Assembly (NCBI GenBank): GCA_022497155.1
Contig: MU385728.1
Coordinates: 124,001 to 188,000, forward strand
From: Whalleya microplaca
Taxonomy: Eukaryota; Ascomycota; Sordariomycetes; Xylariales; Xylariaceae
Direction: 5' to 3'
DNA: 64,000 nt
Shown here: in pieces, positions 42,388 to 55,109 of the stretch
How the letters are laid out: each line of letters starts with the position of its first letter
How positions within the stretch are numbered: the stretch's first letter is position 1
Notes under the pieces: generated by a model
Database searches by the model: none
Told to the model about the DNA's origin: nothing
Seen by the model: only the letters and a program-made list of their open reading frames with translations
Translations under genes and position numbers: made by a program

Positions 42388-45174
42388 GGCGATTTCCGTT
42401 GACTGTTACCCAGGCTGAGATCAGATGTCCTGCAGAAAATCGAATTTGATTTTTAAAGATACGGTGAAGAGTGTGTGCAGAGTGTGCAGGCTGTGTGCAT
42501 TGTTCAATACCTGACTGGAGTGTTGCTTGGTTACGGCTGGAAGTCGCGTCACCGATACTTTGGCAGCTGGCAGTGAACTGCCTGCACACTGGGAATTTTA
42601 AGAGCTTTCAGGAGTAAAAGGGGCAACACATAACCCAGATGCACAGTAATGTCACCTTTCCCACGCAGTCTCTATGGACTACTTGTAGTGCTGGTTCCTT
42701 TGTCACTGGTGAAGTTTCTGCATGGTCATCCATCAAGAGCAAACTGCTCCTGGCATAGTGTCAGTGGGGTGCTACGGTACTCTGTAATGTTTATTATCTT
42801 CCTCGTCTACTAATACAAGCATTTTGCGAGTCTTGGTGTACTCAGACCCTAGAGATACGATTTAATTGTGTAAATACATGGTATTATAGCTTGGTTGCCA
42901 TAAGTATTGCAGTCGTAGCTTGAAGACATTTATCCTTACTTTGGTTGAAAGGATAAAGCAACCATTTGAACCTGGGTATGTTGTGTAGCACCTCTAAATT
43001 GCATCCTTTACCACCAACATGTGATTGAGAGCCAAAAGCTGATGATTGCCCCATGGATCGTAATAAGCTTCTTTCTAGAACTTAATAAAAGCTGGCCGCC
43101 TATCTATAGGACAGTCTCTAGTTGAGATATAGCCATTGTCAATGTGGAGAATTATCGCAAACATATTCCGAGGCCATTCGGTGCTTATAATGTTGTGGGA
43201 GCTATATTTTACCATAAGAACGTTGGCAGCAACATTAAGGAACGTGTCCCGGATAATATATATTAACTGTTCAAGCAGTTGGCTGCCTCCTCAACACATG
43301 GCAGGCCCAGTAGTTGACCTATTCCTCAAGCGCTGTAATGGTACGATATCATACCTTTATTGTCAGTATGGGACGAAATACTAGGGAGCATGTGACAGAG
43401 CATGCAATGGCTCTATGGGTGAAAAGGCGTAGACATAGGAGGGGCGGAGCCCTATTGATATGTACATACGAGCGATGCAGCCATACAGGCCATATCTTGA
43501 CATTCTCGATTCTTTATCGGCAATCATGCTTCTGTCAGAAGTAAGAGGTAGGGGAAATCCAGAAACATGTGTCCTGCATGTATGAAGCATGGGAGTTTTA
43601 TAGAGCCCACTAGTGTAAAGGGTGGTGGATTGGAAGCTGGCGACAAGAACAGGTGGCCTTGGCACCCAGGTACGACATAACCTTATCCGTTTTAGGTTCT
43701 GTTCCAGCCCTATCCTGGCCCGGCATCTGCATCTAATACGGATTAAGGTACATTGACATACATACATACCAAGGTAGGCCACATACATAGGTCGGTAGGG
43801 ATCAGATTATGGAACCGAATAAATCCCATGGAAACAAACCAAACTACCCAGGCATTTGCGGCTCCCCAAAGCATGTGTTCAATGTAAGTACGTACCTTTG
43901 GGACTTGCCAAGCTTCAGATGCCCAGGGAATCGGATCTGGACTACACAGTACATTGAAATGTATCGTATCTGAGTACACCATGGCATACATTATTCGATG
44001 TTGTGTTGAACCTGCCAATAGTTTTGCCTCCAGCCAGCCAGGCCAGGTACGACCCAGCCCGGCCAGGTCCCACCAGCGAGGTCCAATTATTGATGTACAT
44101 ACATACAGTAATACCTTCCTTGATACGTACCGCGCGTACCAATCTGCAAAGTGTAGTGGGGCAGGAGTTACTGGACCTATTCTTGGAGGCAAGGTAGCCT
44201 GGCACCTGGAGCAAGTACGATGACGCAGACGCGTCCGGTATGACTTTGAGTTAGCTTCTATAAAATTCCTATCGGTACGCAACGTACACACATTGGTCTG
44301 GCAGTCTGGACACATGCATTGAATGACTGTATCTACCTTGCCTACCTTGCGCATACCCACATGCAGGGAAGTTTAGAGGGCCCTTCAAGTCGAGTGAATA
44401 ATAGCTTGAGGTTCGTTCCATTGTCGCCTTGTCAGCTTGTCGCCTTGTCAACTTGTCACCTTGTCACCTTGTCAACTACTCAACTTACGTACATAGACCG
44501 GCGCGCAGCCTTGTGTCAAAAACTCTCCCTTCTTTTCTTCTTCTACTTTTTTCTCTGCAACCTTGAGGGCGACGCACGATCACGATCAACCACTACCATC
44601 ATTTGAAATCACGACGATCATTTGAGCTTCCTCCGCCTTCACTCAGCTATACCATGCAGGCGATGTAACCGCCAAAAGCCGCCAAAAACTCCCCAACAGC
44701 CGCCGAATGCACCTACTGCCACATAAACCTCAATCTTGATGGAAGGCTTTGAATGGAATGCTTCCCTTTTCCGTCCGGCCCCTCTATATCTCTTTGTCCA
44801 GCATCTTCTCTACATGTAGTCATCTAGCACTACTCACCGAAAACACCAACGAAAACACCAACTGCAGAAGAAGGCAGCCAATCGTCGTCGCCTTTGATTC
44901 TGCTGAGCCTCTGCCTCTCATTGTCGCATCACAGCCTGCGTCTTCTCTCTGCCTCTTCGTGCACTTTCATTAGGCAGTCAGGTATCGCCGCCTTCTGCCC
45001 CTCTGCTCTGCATCTGTTCTGCATCTGAGCCTGCCTGTACGCGGAGCCTTGCAGGTATAAGACGGACGGGCGCAACGTACCACAGCAACCCGGCGTTGCA
45101 TCTACCACACCTTCGCCAATTCTTTTCTCCTCGCCTTGTTTGTCTGTTCGCTTTCCACCCACGTTCCATCCAAT
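42388..45174. other. 2.8 kb divergent intergenic region Nudix / ULS1-like
   Basis: AT-rich DNA with scattered CATACATAC repeats and, near the helicase side, an array of seven octamers (44421-44476). The last ~500 bp before 45175 is C/T-rich, typical of a fungal promoter and leader. Frames up to 205 codons on the minus strand (43743-44360) show no family resemblance and were not accepted. Confidence 0.5.
44421..44476 (+). repeat. seven tandem octamers TTGTCNNC
   Basis: Seven contiguous 8-bp units: TTGTC followed by GCC, AGC, GCC, AAC, ACC, ACC and AAC. The TTGTC core is invariant and the last base is always C. The array lies about 700 bp upstream of the ULS1-like start codon. Confidence 0.9.
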
Positions 45175-48100
45175 ATGGCGCCACCAAGATTTCATCCCGA
45201 GTTGTCCGCCTCGCCTGACCAGCCTATTTCAGACGCCAGGGAGCGCAAACTGCGGGAAGATCTTAGGACGGAACACATTTATCTTGAATCCTTACAGGGC
45301 ACTCCTGAAAACACACCTGCAAGAAGAGCTAACTTCATAAGAAACATCCAGGACATCCAGGCAAAATTGGACAAACATCTGCGTGACAGGCAGTCTACAA
45401 CTTCCGATCCTTCGCCTCGCGCACCAGCTTCAGCCATGTTTGACTATAATGACCGTAGGTTCTTGTGCACATCTTCTTTTCCTAGCACTGCAATGTTCCA
45501 AGGGCGCATTCTGATGATAATCTCTTCGTTTAGGACCTCAAGCTCGTTCACGAAATACGTATGGATCGAACCCATCAAGGGCTGGTATGAATATGTTGGG
45601 CCCTCGGCAGGATACGTCTTCGACAAGAAAACGAACATTCAGCACCCACATTGGTGCCAGCCCACCTTCCGCTCCTTCCAAATCTCGCCGGACTACACCA
45701 AGTCCCCTCATGAATGCGTTCTCGACCCCTCCCGATGATGCCTTTGATGAAACTCAGGTAATCGACCTTACAGGAGACGATTGGAGAAAAAATCAGAAGG
45801 AAGCATTCTTCAGCTTTGATGAAAAGAGACGAAGAGAGGACGAGGACGCTGAAATGGCAAGACGTTTGCATGCAGAGATGAACGAATCAGGCCCTAGGTC
45901 CTCACCCTCACCCTTTTCCGTACCATCAGGTCCTGGAGGGTTTAATTCGAGTTATTCTGGATTGCCTCTAAGTCACCGACCTATCAATAGTCCTAACCGG
46001 AATGGCTCCGCCGGCCCCTCCACGCCTCAGCACACACTACATTCCCCATCCATCCCACGTGCAGGCTCTTCTTCTACGCTGCCCAGTCACCTCAAGTCTC
46101 AATCTCCTGTTGCGCGGTTCAGCGATTTGCCTGCATCTAATAACTCTGGTCAGTATATGGCACCTGCATCTAGCAGTGCTAGTGGCCGATATTCCATGCC
46201 TGGGAGCTACGATAGTGACAATGATGACCTCTTTGGTGAAGATTCACGTCTGTCCGAACCAGAAACCACGTACCAGTCATTTCCTCGTGATCCGTCCAGG
46301 ATTGGCTCGCATGCGACTGAGCATGCTCAGCAAGCAGCCTTGCGCCAACAGCAGCAGCAACAGCAACAGCATCATCAGCAGTATAACACAGATATCAATT
46401 TTCTGCAGCAGCATGGCTTCCCGGCGCCAACTAGTTCATCATCCAGCTTGCCACTCCCATACAGTGCAAACAGGTTCGGTACCTCGGAGCCTCGGCCGGG
46501 TATGTTGCTGAATGGCACTTCTAACTACTTCGGATCTCTAAGCAGCACCCCTGTGTATAATGGTCGCCAGAATACCCGGAAGAGCTTAAATGATATCATC
46601 GCATCAACTGCAGGTTATGACTACGATAATGGCATTGATCGCTCTGGAAATCCACTTCCGCAGCATCTCCGAAACGTTATGAGCGATATGGAGGATACTG
46701 GAAGCAGCGAGGAAGAAATTAGACAGCTACTTGCCAGCATACGGCCAGACACGGAGCTCACCTCAGAGGATCGGGACAATACCCCAGAACAGCTGCGATA
46801 TCCACTTTACAAGCATCAGCAATTAGCTTTGCAATGGATGCAGCAAATGGAGCAGGATAGGCTGAAAAAGGGCGGCATACTGGCTGATGATATGGGCCTT
46901 GGTAAGACGATTTCGAGCTTAGCTCTCATGGTCAGTCGGCAGGCTAAGCGCCCTACTGTCCCAGGCCAACGATTTATCAAGGTAAGCTACCCCCAAAACA
47001 CATCCGTCATCTACTAACCCTTGTAGACAAACCTCATTGTTGGACCTGTCTCCCTCGTCAGACAATGGCACCGGGAAATACAGACAAAAATAAAGCCACA
47101 ATTTGGCCTCAGCGTCTTGATGCTGCATGGCAAGAAGTACAATTACGAACAGATTCGCAACCATGACGTGGTCCTGACAACGTATGGCACACTTAGCTCC
47201 GAGTACAAGAGGATGGATAAATATATCAGGGATGCCAAGACAGGGGGTTGGCATGTGGACAATGCAGACCTGAACCGGAATTTTCCTTTGCTTGGCCCCG
47301 ACTGCATTTTCTATCGTGTATTTCTCGACGAGGCCCAATATATCAAGACTGCCACTACGCTGGCTGCGAAAGCAACTAGCTCGTTGAGGGCAGAGTACCG
47401 CTGGTTACTCACAGGCACGCCAATGATGAATAACGTCTCGGAGCTGGCTTCTTTGATTCATTTCTTGAGAATCAAGCCGTATTGTGACCCCAATGTCTTC
47501 AAAAAGGTGAGTTTCTCGAGATGAGTCTTGTGACGTTCACTAACTTACTGCTTAGGAATTCGGCGTGCTGAGCAAGAAAAATAAACAAGGTGGCCCTAGC
47601 AGTATTAAGCCCGAGGCAATGGGCAGATTGCGGGCGCTTCTAAAAGCCGTCATGCTGAGACGGTCCAAGAATTCATTGCTTGACGGAAAGCCGATTGTCA
47701 ACTTGCCGGAGAAGACCGAGGTAGTCGACCATGTCATCATGAAGGAAGACGAACGAAAATACTATGAAGATCTAAAGGAGAATGCCCGCGTTCAGGTCAG
47801 CAAATATCTCAAGGCCGGGACCGTCGGAAAGCACTACAGCGCTATACTTGTACTTCTCCTTCGACTGCGACAGGCCTGTTGCCACCCGTACCTTCACCTC
47901 ACCGACCTGGAATTTGTTAACAGCGAGATTACCGAAGAGGCCATGGTAGAAATTGCACGGTCTCTTAGCCTCGATGTAGTTAGGCGCATCAAAGAGGCGG
48001 ATGGCTTCGACTGCCCGATCTGTCTTGACGCTGTGGCAAATCCGACAATTGTGTTTCCTTGCGGCCATTGCATTTGCCCAGAATGCTTTAACTCATTTCA

Positions 48101-49265
48101 GCAAGGAGCGATGCAACGAAACATCCAGGCTGGTCAAGATGGCACAGATATGCAGTGTCCCCAATGCCGTGGCGTGATGAAATCTGAAAAGATCATCAGC
48201 TATGAAATCTTCAAAAAGGTTCATATGCCCGAACAGGTCGAACAAGAACTATCACTGGAGATCGACGATACTGAAAGCGACACGGACTATGACAGTGATT
48301 CGGAATCTGAAGACTCTGGAGATGATGTTGACGATCGTGGAAACCTCAAGGGCTTTATTGTGGATGATGAAGAGGAAACCAGCGAGAAAGGTGCTAATAA
48401 AGATGGTCTGAATCTAGATGACATTGACCAAGATTTCCGGGACAACCTACAGAATTCGAGATCAGCAAATGGTGCTAGCTCGCCTGACGATGCCGACGGT
48501 TCTAGTGACCTGGAAGACATTGCTCAGGTATTTGAGCGCGCTAGCAAGAAGACTACAGGCAGAAAGACCAAGACCAAGACCAAGACCAAGACCAAGAGAG
48601 TGAAATCTAAGGGAAAGGGCAAAGAGAAAGAGGAAGAGATCGAACCCCACATGCTTCAGCAGCTGCGCAAGGCCGCCATCAAAAGCTCTAAGGCTCACAA
48701 GCGGTATATGCGCTACTTGCGCAAGATTTGGCTGCCTTCAGCCAAGGTCACCAAGTGTACCGAATTGCTCTCGAAAATCCAATCCACGGGAGAAAAGACC
48801 ATCATCTTCTCCCAGTGGACTATTCTTCTTGACCTACTGGAGATCCCGATCAAGCGTGACTTGAACTTGGGCTATCGTCGTTACGAAGGTGGCATGTCTG
48901 CTATCCAACGTGATAGCGCAGCCCGTGATTTCATGGAAAAGCCTGACGTCAAGGTTATCCTCGTCTCCCTCAAAGCAGGGAACGCGGGTCTGAACCTCAC
49001 TACTGCGTCCCAGGTCATTATCATGGATCCTTTCTGGAACCCGTACGTCGAGATGCAGGCTGTTGACCGCGCCTACCGCATCGGCCAACTCAGACCTGTT
49101 ACAGTCCACCGTATCCTAATCAAGGACACCGTGGAAGACAAAATCATGTCCCTGCAGGAGGAGAAGCGCCAGTTGGTTGAGTCTGCACTGGATGAGAGCG
49201 CTGCGGCTAATATTGGCCGCCTCGATGATCGTCATCTCGCAGAGCTCTTCGGTATTTCTCGCTAA
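45175..49265 (+). CDS. uls1: SNF2-family translocase with RING finger and SUMO-interacting motif (ULS1/RIS1-like)
   Basis: Four exons: 45175-45454, 45534-46981, 47027-47506 and 47556-49265; introns of 79, 45 and 49 nt; 1305 aa. Uls1-type proteins are SUMO-targeted ubiquitin ligases with DNA translocase activity acting in genome stability. A canonical SIM, VIDLTGDD, begins at residue 169. A polyQ/H tract (about residues 355-372) precedes the ATPase. The SNF2 N-lobe has YPLYKHQQLALQWM and Walker A DDMGLGKT (K551), with a DEAQ box (VFLDEAQ). A C3HC4 RING (CPICLD ... CGHCICPECF ... CPQC) starts at Cys889, inside the split helicase region. An acidic stretch, a TKTKTKTK repeat and the helicase C-lobe (FSQWTILLDLLE, AGNAGLNLTTASQVI, RAYRIGQ) follow. 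This order is characteristic of the Rad5/Rad16/Uls1 group; the SIM and DEAQ favour Uls1. Confidence 0.88.
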
Positions 49266-50834
49266 AGATACACACGGTAACCGCCCAGCCATTTAAGCAC
49301 ACTATGCGAAGAACACAGGGCATGAAAGTCCCGATAGTAGACATGCGGAGTCTTGATTTTTTCCCCCCGCCTCCACATCTACTACGCGCCCGCCAGATTC
49401 TACATTCTACGAATGTCTATGATACTGCTTTAGTCAGATTTGTATGAGTATTTTTGCTTTCCGAGGAGGGAAGGGAGTGCATCTCTGGATGACGATTCTG
49501 ATTTTCATGATGATTGTGAGAGATAGATAGAGGGAGAGAGGAACGATTGCCGCCAAACACGTAATGACATTAAGATGGCGTTTTAAGACGGCGTTTCAAG
49601 ACGGATGGATACGTATTGCACTTGGCTACGGACGGAATGGACGGCCTGCTGCCACACACTTGTCGCGGAATGATGATGATACCCATTGCGATAGATGGCC
49701 CTGCCTCACGGCATGGACGGATGGATGGCTGCTTCGGTCGCTCTGCGGATGGCACATATGAGAACTATGAGCTGTGCGCGCAGGGCTATGGTAGATAGCT
49801 GCCTATAGTTACATGAATGTTGAGTTTCTCTGTTTCCCACAAATCCCCGTGTCCCTGGCTGTGATGGTGATTATATACATGTGTGCTTGAGGTGCTTCGT
49901 GTGTTGTGTATGTCCGTAGACATAGCAGACGCTGTGCGTGAAGATACCTAGAAACAAAACGACGGAAACCGCTCAGCCCGGTGTATATGTGAGCCTCTCC
50001 TGACTGCGTAGAGCTCCCCTTTCCACACCAAGGCTGTCTTTCGACAGATAGATGTACGACCCGAGGAAAGGTAAAATTTTCAAAAATTCCGTAAGGCAGG
50101 CCAATCCTCTCCGGCAGCTCTAAGCCTCTATAAACGCACCCCTGAATACGCTTCTGAAAGCAAGAACATGCTAACCCCTTCAGCCTCTGGGTGTAAGCGA
50201 GTGAAGTTGACTTGTTCTATTCAACAGGACTTTCTCATATAGGAAATATATAAACCGCAGAAAAGCGCTACGCGGACATATATATATATATATATATATA
50301 TAAATAGTAGAAGGAATATTCTCCAATGCTGGCTGTAGAAAGATTCCAAATCACCCCTGACTGAAACACACACACATACCTACATACGCGAGCACCACCC
50401 ACCCCTTATATAAATCTATATATATCTCACAAGCACGTCGTACACACACCCATCCAAATAACCAAACAATCCATTCATCGCGCTCACTCAAACCCTAGGT
50501 ACTCAATTACTTTCACCTCTCTCTATCCTGGGTATCTATCTCATCTCCCAACCCAACAACCCACCACTCACCACGCAACGTCCACATATTCCGCTCCCCC
50601 GTCCCCGGTCCCCAGCAATGTGACTGTGGTGGCTACCTAGTTATCATCCCCACGGTCTCACGAAAACAACGACGCCATGAAGAGATCGAAGAATTCACGG
50701 GGCATCCTCCCCTGCCCTTCTTCCCCTTCCTCCACATCGTCATTTCCCACCCCCTCCCCATCATCAACAGCCCCCGTCCACTCCTCAAACACAGCAGCTC
50801 CCAGCCCGCCCAGGTCCCCCGGCTCATGAACCTC
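49266..50834. other. convergent intergenic region ULS1-like / MED17
   Basis: 1.6 kb between converging genes. It contains a (TA)12 microsatellite at 50279-50302 and C-rich DNA near MED17. An in-frame open extension of MED17 runs from 50834 down to a TGA at 50658-50660 (see findings). No other gene. Confidence 0.5.
50279..50302. repeat. (TA)12 microsatellite
   Basis: Uninterrupted TA dinucleotides in the intergenic region. Confidence 0.9.
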
Positions 50835-52959
50835 CTAGTTCCTTGCCGAGCCCCCGTCCCCGCCCCCTAAGATCCCGCACACAACATCCAGCACATTCTC
50901 ACCCTCTTCACCCCCCGCATCGCCATCCGCGCTCCACATCCACCGCCTTTCACGAACAACCTCCCTCCCCTCACCATCCCGCTCCCGCAGGTGCGCGTCG
51001 AGCGTCATCACCATCGCGGATTCCCCACCACCACCACCACCACAACCACCACCAACGAGGCCGAGCCAGGCCTCGCGCCACTCCCCGTCGCGGAGGCCGG
51101 GCCCGTGCGTGGTCTCGGTAAACACGATATCGTCGCGGCGCAGGTCGGCCGCGAGCTTGTGGCCCGCGGCGCGCACGGCCGCGCCGCGGAGGTAGTAGAT
51201 CGCGTCCTGCGCGCTCGGGTAGGGCGTGCGGTCCCATTGCGGGTCGTAGGGGGGGTAGAGGGCTTCGAGGGGGTTGGGGGGGCGGTTGGGGGGGGAGGGG
51301 TCTTGTTTTATGTTGTTGTTATTGATGGTGTTGTTGTTGTTGTTGGGGTTGGGGTTGGTGGTGGTGGTGGAGGAGGTGGTGGTGGAGAATGGCACCAGCG
51401 AGATGCCGACGGGCGTCCCGATGTACGGCATGAGCATGGCGCGGGCGCGGGCGAAGATCGTGGTCTCGGGCGTGATGGACAGCTCGAACATCATCTCGAG
51501 ACGGACGAGCAGGGAGTTCACGAGGTTCAGTTCCGTCTTGGGATTGCGCCGGCTTGGTGTTGTGTTCAGGGGCGCGAGCGGTTGCGATTCCGCCTTGTAG
51601 CTGGCCGTGGTGATGCCGGCGCGTCGTAGGGTGCGTACGAGGTCCTCGAAGAAGCTGACGATCGCCATGCAGTTCTTGAAGTACTCGGCAGTGGCGATCA
51701 CGGCGCGGAGAATGGTGTAATTCTGATGCATGGCCATGCGGTCGGGTACGCGATGTGATAGTGTAGAACGCCTGTAGTAGTTCTGCCGGTGCCCTTGGAA
51801 TAGAAGGAACTGCATGTACACATAGTACGCAGTGCACGAACATTTAATATTAGAGACGTTCTCGTATGCGTTATCTCGCTCGCCTAAGTCTTCAAGAGTG
51901 AAGATGAACTCCGTCCGCGAATCTTGTTTCCACGTAATGGTCGATGCGTCGGAATAGACGTTCGAGGAAAGCAGAGTACGAGCTTCCTTGTTGATTTCAT
52001 ACCACAGCTCTTGGTGGAAGGCGGTATTCCTGGCTTCCAGCACTCGCTCCTGTAGAGGCGCATCGTCGGGTGTCCGGGCCGGCAAAGGCGACTGGTCCAC
52101 TATCACGCCGTCCCTTTTCATAGTCACGCGAACCCTCTGCGAGCCCCTGCCGTACCGGCCAAGGTCAAGATGGACAGAGCCATCGGGATTCCGCCTCATA
52201 GGTGCAATACTATTGTTTCTGAAGTCAGGCGCAGACTCAGAAAAGCCAAATCGGACGCCGAGCGTTTGTGGTTCCTGTGGTATATGACACACAGCCCAGC
52301 CAGTCTCGCTGACGGCCAGAACATCGGCCCAGTATCTGGTTTCCAGTTCGATTTCCTTTTCCAACTTTTCGGCGGATGCGACAACCGAATCGACCATGTT
52401 ACTTATCCCCATGAGCCTCCATCCCGTCGCGATCGCAAGGTCATCTTGGGCTCGTTCTTTCGTAATATTCGAGTTTGCTGCTATCGAAGCTCCTAGTGTA
52501 CCTATTCCTACTAGCTCTCGCAGAGCAGGTGATAATGTTGTTCCGGCCTGTACTGGGGATTCTTTGGTGAGCAGGAGAGAGACGAAGTCGAGACATAGCA
52601 TAGCGGATTGGTGAGCAATCCTAGGTAGTTCGCATTAGTACAGCGTAAGCAGATGTCCTTTGGATCATCATCATGGTGTATGCTCACTCGATATTCCTCA
52701 ATATCTCTTCCCGCGCAACGACAACGCTCTTCGACTTGTCGGCATCGGACTCCTCGGAGTCAGACTCGCCGTCGGATCCCTCCACGTCGACGCCATCCTC
52801 CTGGGCCTTGATCTCGTCACGCAACTTGGCCTCGGTCAGGTTACGGAAGCCGCCTCGTTCGGCGTTGACGCGGGCAATAAATTCGGCTAGATTCTTCGGC
52901 TTTTTGTCGTTGATTGGCCAGGGGCGCAGCGAGAACGGCGACCCGCCGATATTGGACAT
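50835..52959 (-). CDS. med17: Mediator complex head subunit Med17 (Srb4)
   Basis: Two exons: 52688-52959 and 50835-52620; intron 67 nt; 685 aa. Med17 is the scaffold of the Mediator head module that contacts RNA polymerase II and TFIIH in the nucleus. The start MSNIGGSPFSLRPWP is followed by VNAERGGFRNLTEAKLRDEI (about residues 31-50), the hallmark of the family. Then come an acidic stretch, AHQSAMLCLDFVSLLLTKE across the splice, and TGWRLMGISNMVDSVVASAE. An in-frame ATG three codons upstream (52968) is possible, but MSNI matches orthologues. The C-terminal third is rich in Thr, Asn, Gly and Pro from GC-rich repeats, unusually low-complexity. A 58-codon open frame follows the stop in the same phase, so the true C-terminus may be longer. 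Confidence 0.88.
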
Positions 52960-55109
52960 GATGGTCAAAGACGGGCCGAGGCGTGCTGCGGGTTAGAGTC
53001 GAGACAAAGGCGAATAAGTGTATACGAAAATCGAGGATGTTATCGTTATTAGCTATCAAGTAGATAGATGACGCCTCATCCTAAGATAATTGATTTGGCG
53101 AGCGTGTTTGCTTAGAGAATACTGGTGCTCAATGCTGGGTTCGTTTAGCTGATGAAGATGGTGAAGTCGTTACGTAGTCGGCAGTAATTGTCTGCGCAGC
53201 AATTGAAGCTTGGCATCCGGGATACGCTAAAAATACGCTAAAAATACGCTAACTTATTTATGTACTTAAGCATACCGAAAGTCACTTATTCACCTAAAAT
53301 ACCTACTTCCATACATGCCACTGTTACAATAGCACCATGTTAAAACAGATTAAGAATTGCACATGATCGTAAGTTAGATAGTAAAGCGTGACTATGAGTT
53401 GAGTATATTAGAAGTCAGTGGAACATGCCCCAATAACTAACCACTAGGTACATATATATTTTGAATGTAGCAGGGTAGGGATGAGAGGGTAGGGATTCGG
53501 GGGAATATAAAACTACCTCAGCACGGGCCAAGCATGGAGCTAGCTAGCTTACCCCTGCAACAGATCGTCCAGCCTTTCCAACGCTTCGTCATGTCTTCTA
53601 GATCGGCAAGCAACACAGTTCTTTGTTAGAAGCTCCGATGTCTCATGAAGAGCATAACATAACATACACTTATATCACATTTCGTGGCTTGCATGAGGGG
53701 AACCGGTCATTGGTACATAAGTCGCTTCAATTTTGAGGAAAATTTATATTCGTCAATTTCCTGCAATTTCATCCAAACTCGAGGGTCTATCGTATGATAG
53801 CTACAGTCGAGAACAACCAAGTCGGTCCGAGTGCGTAGTCTACTGTCTACTGTCTACAAAGATGTACGGAGCATTATATCATAAATTTTTTCTGTTCTGG
53901 AAACATCCGATGTCTGCCCAGAATTTCCATTCGGTTTACATTCGTCATGTCGGCATATCAGTATCGGGACCCAGAGAAATGTTCTCAACTTTACACCATC
54001 GATTACCTATCAAAGTCCGTTCTTCCCACCGGGCTCAACACCGACTGGAGAGTCAGGGCAGCGGTAGACGCACGTCGTGGGCACATCTACGATAGGGTAG
54101 GTATGCGGGCTTTATTCCTTTCCTTTCCTATTATTGAGGGAATTTTGGCTTGGCCACAACTCAACATACATATGCCATCCCATACACACATCCATGATAC
54201 ATGTACAACTGACCATGCAGCTCAACATCGAGATGTGTGACATCCCGTTTGTTGTGGAGTCTATGCCCGGACGCAGGACGCTAGGTACCTAGTTTTGATA
54301 TGCTGGCGATACTACGCAGAAACCCTCGACTTGGGTACGGAATGAGGCCCAATCGATACCGAAAATTGGCAATGAAACGGACATCTTTGGCCATTGTGGT
54401 CTATACATGCATTACAGAAGTATGGAAGCAGTATAGAGGCTTATACGGGTTGAAACTATTCCCAAATATCCCCAACAACCCTGTAAATAACTCACAAAGC
54501 TACATGCAGCCTTACCATTCAGCTTCAATCAACACTGTATTTTAGTGAGGGGTTTAGGTAAGGAACCCTGTTGAAGAACCCTGTCGAGGAACCCTGCTGA
54601 ACATCCCGCCTATCTTCGCGACCAGCCTGCACTGTGACCTCACTACATATGTATGTACTACATGCCCACCTTAGAAAAAAGCTCCCCCGCTCTACCTCAT
54701 AATGCCCTACCAAGCCTACATAATAGTATCGAGTTGATAAGAGCTCTCAACCTCTTAAAACTTCAATATCCTTCTATTTAGCCCACCTTCGTCTTTCTCG
54801 TCACATCCGTCCTACCCCAAAGATCAACCCTGAGCCAATGGTCAAATCCCGTGGGCAGCTATCTCGTACCCTTACAGACTACCAACTTATTTGCTCTCTT
54901 CCTGTGGCCTGATCCGAACATCGAAAGACCGCAATTCTGCCGCTTGACTCGATTCCTATAAGTAGATAGACCAGACACACCGACACTCTTTTTTATCATA
55001 TACTTATTTACTTCAATTCCGCTCGCCGTTTTACTCCGTTTCCCTCGAACGCTTTCGAACCTGACGTAGCCTCGCTTTCTATCGTATTACACCTAGCTAT
55101 ATCTTCAAC
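52960..55109. other. 2.15 kb divergent intergenic region med17 / pfkA
   Basis: This holds both promoters. Tandem 11-mers (ATACGCTAAAA) lie at 53222-53251. The ~300 bp before the pfkA ATG is C/T-rich, as usual for highly expressed fungal glycolytic genes. Short frames near 53.7-54.5 kb are unsupported. Confidence 0.5.
53222..53251 (+). repeat. tandem 11-mers (ATACGCTAAAA), nearly three copies
   Basis: Two full units and a third partial unit (ATACGCTAA) in the med17 upstream region. Confidence 0.9.

Noticed and set aside
42963..42985. tRNA B-box-like sequence (GGTTCAAAT on the minus strand)
   Set aside because: No matching A box, acceptor stem or cloverleaf could be formed around it.
43743..44360. 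205-codon minus-strand frame
   Set aside because: Long only because stop codons are scarce here; Cys/Trp/Tyr-rich composition with no domain and embedded CATAC repeats.
44421..44476. CRISPR-like repeat array
   Set aside because: Units are contiguous 8-mers without spacers in a eukaryotic genome; a simple tandem repeat.
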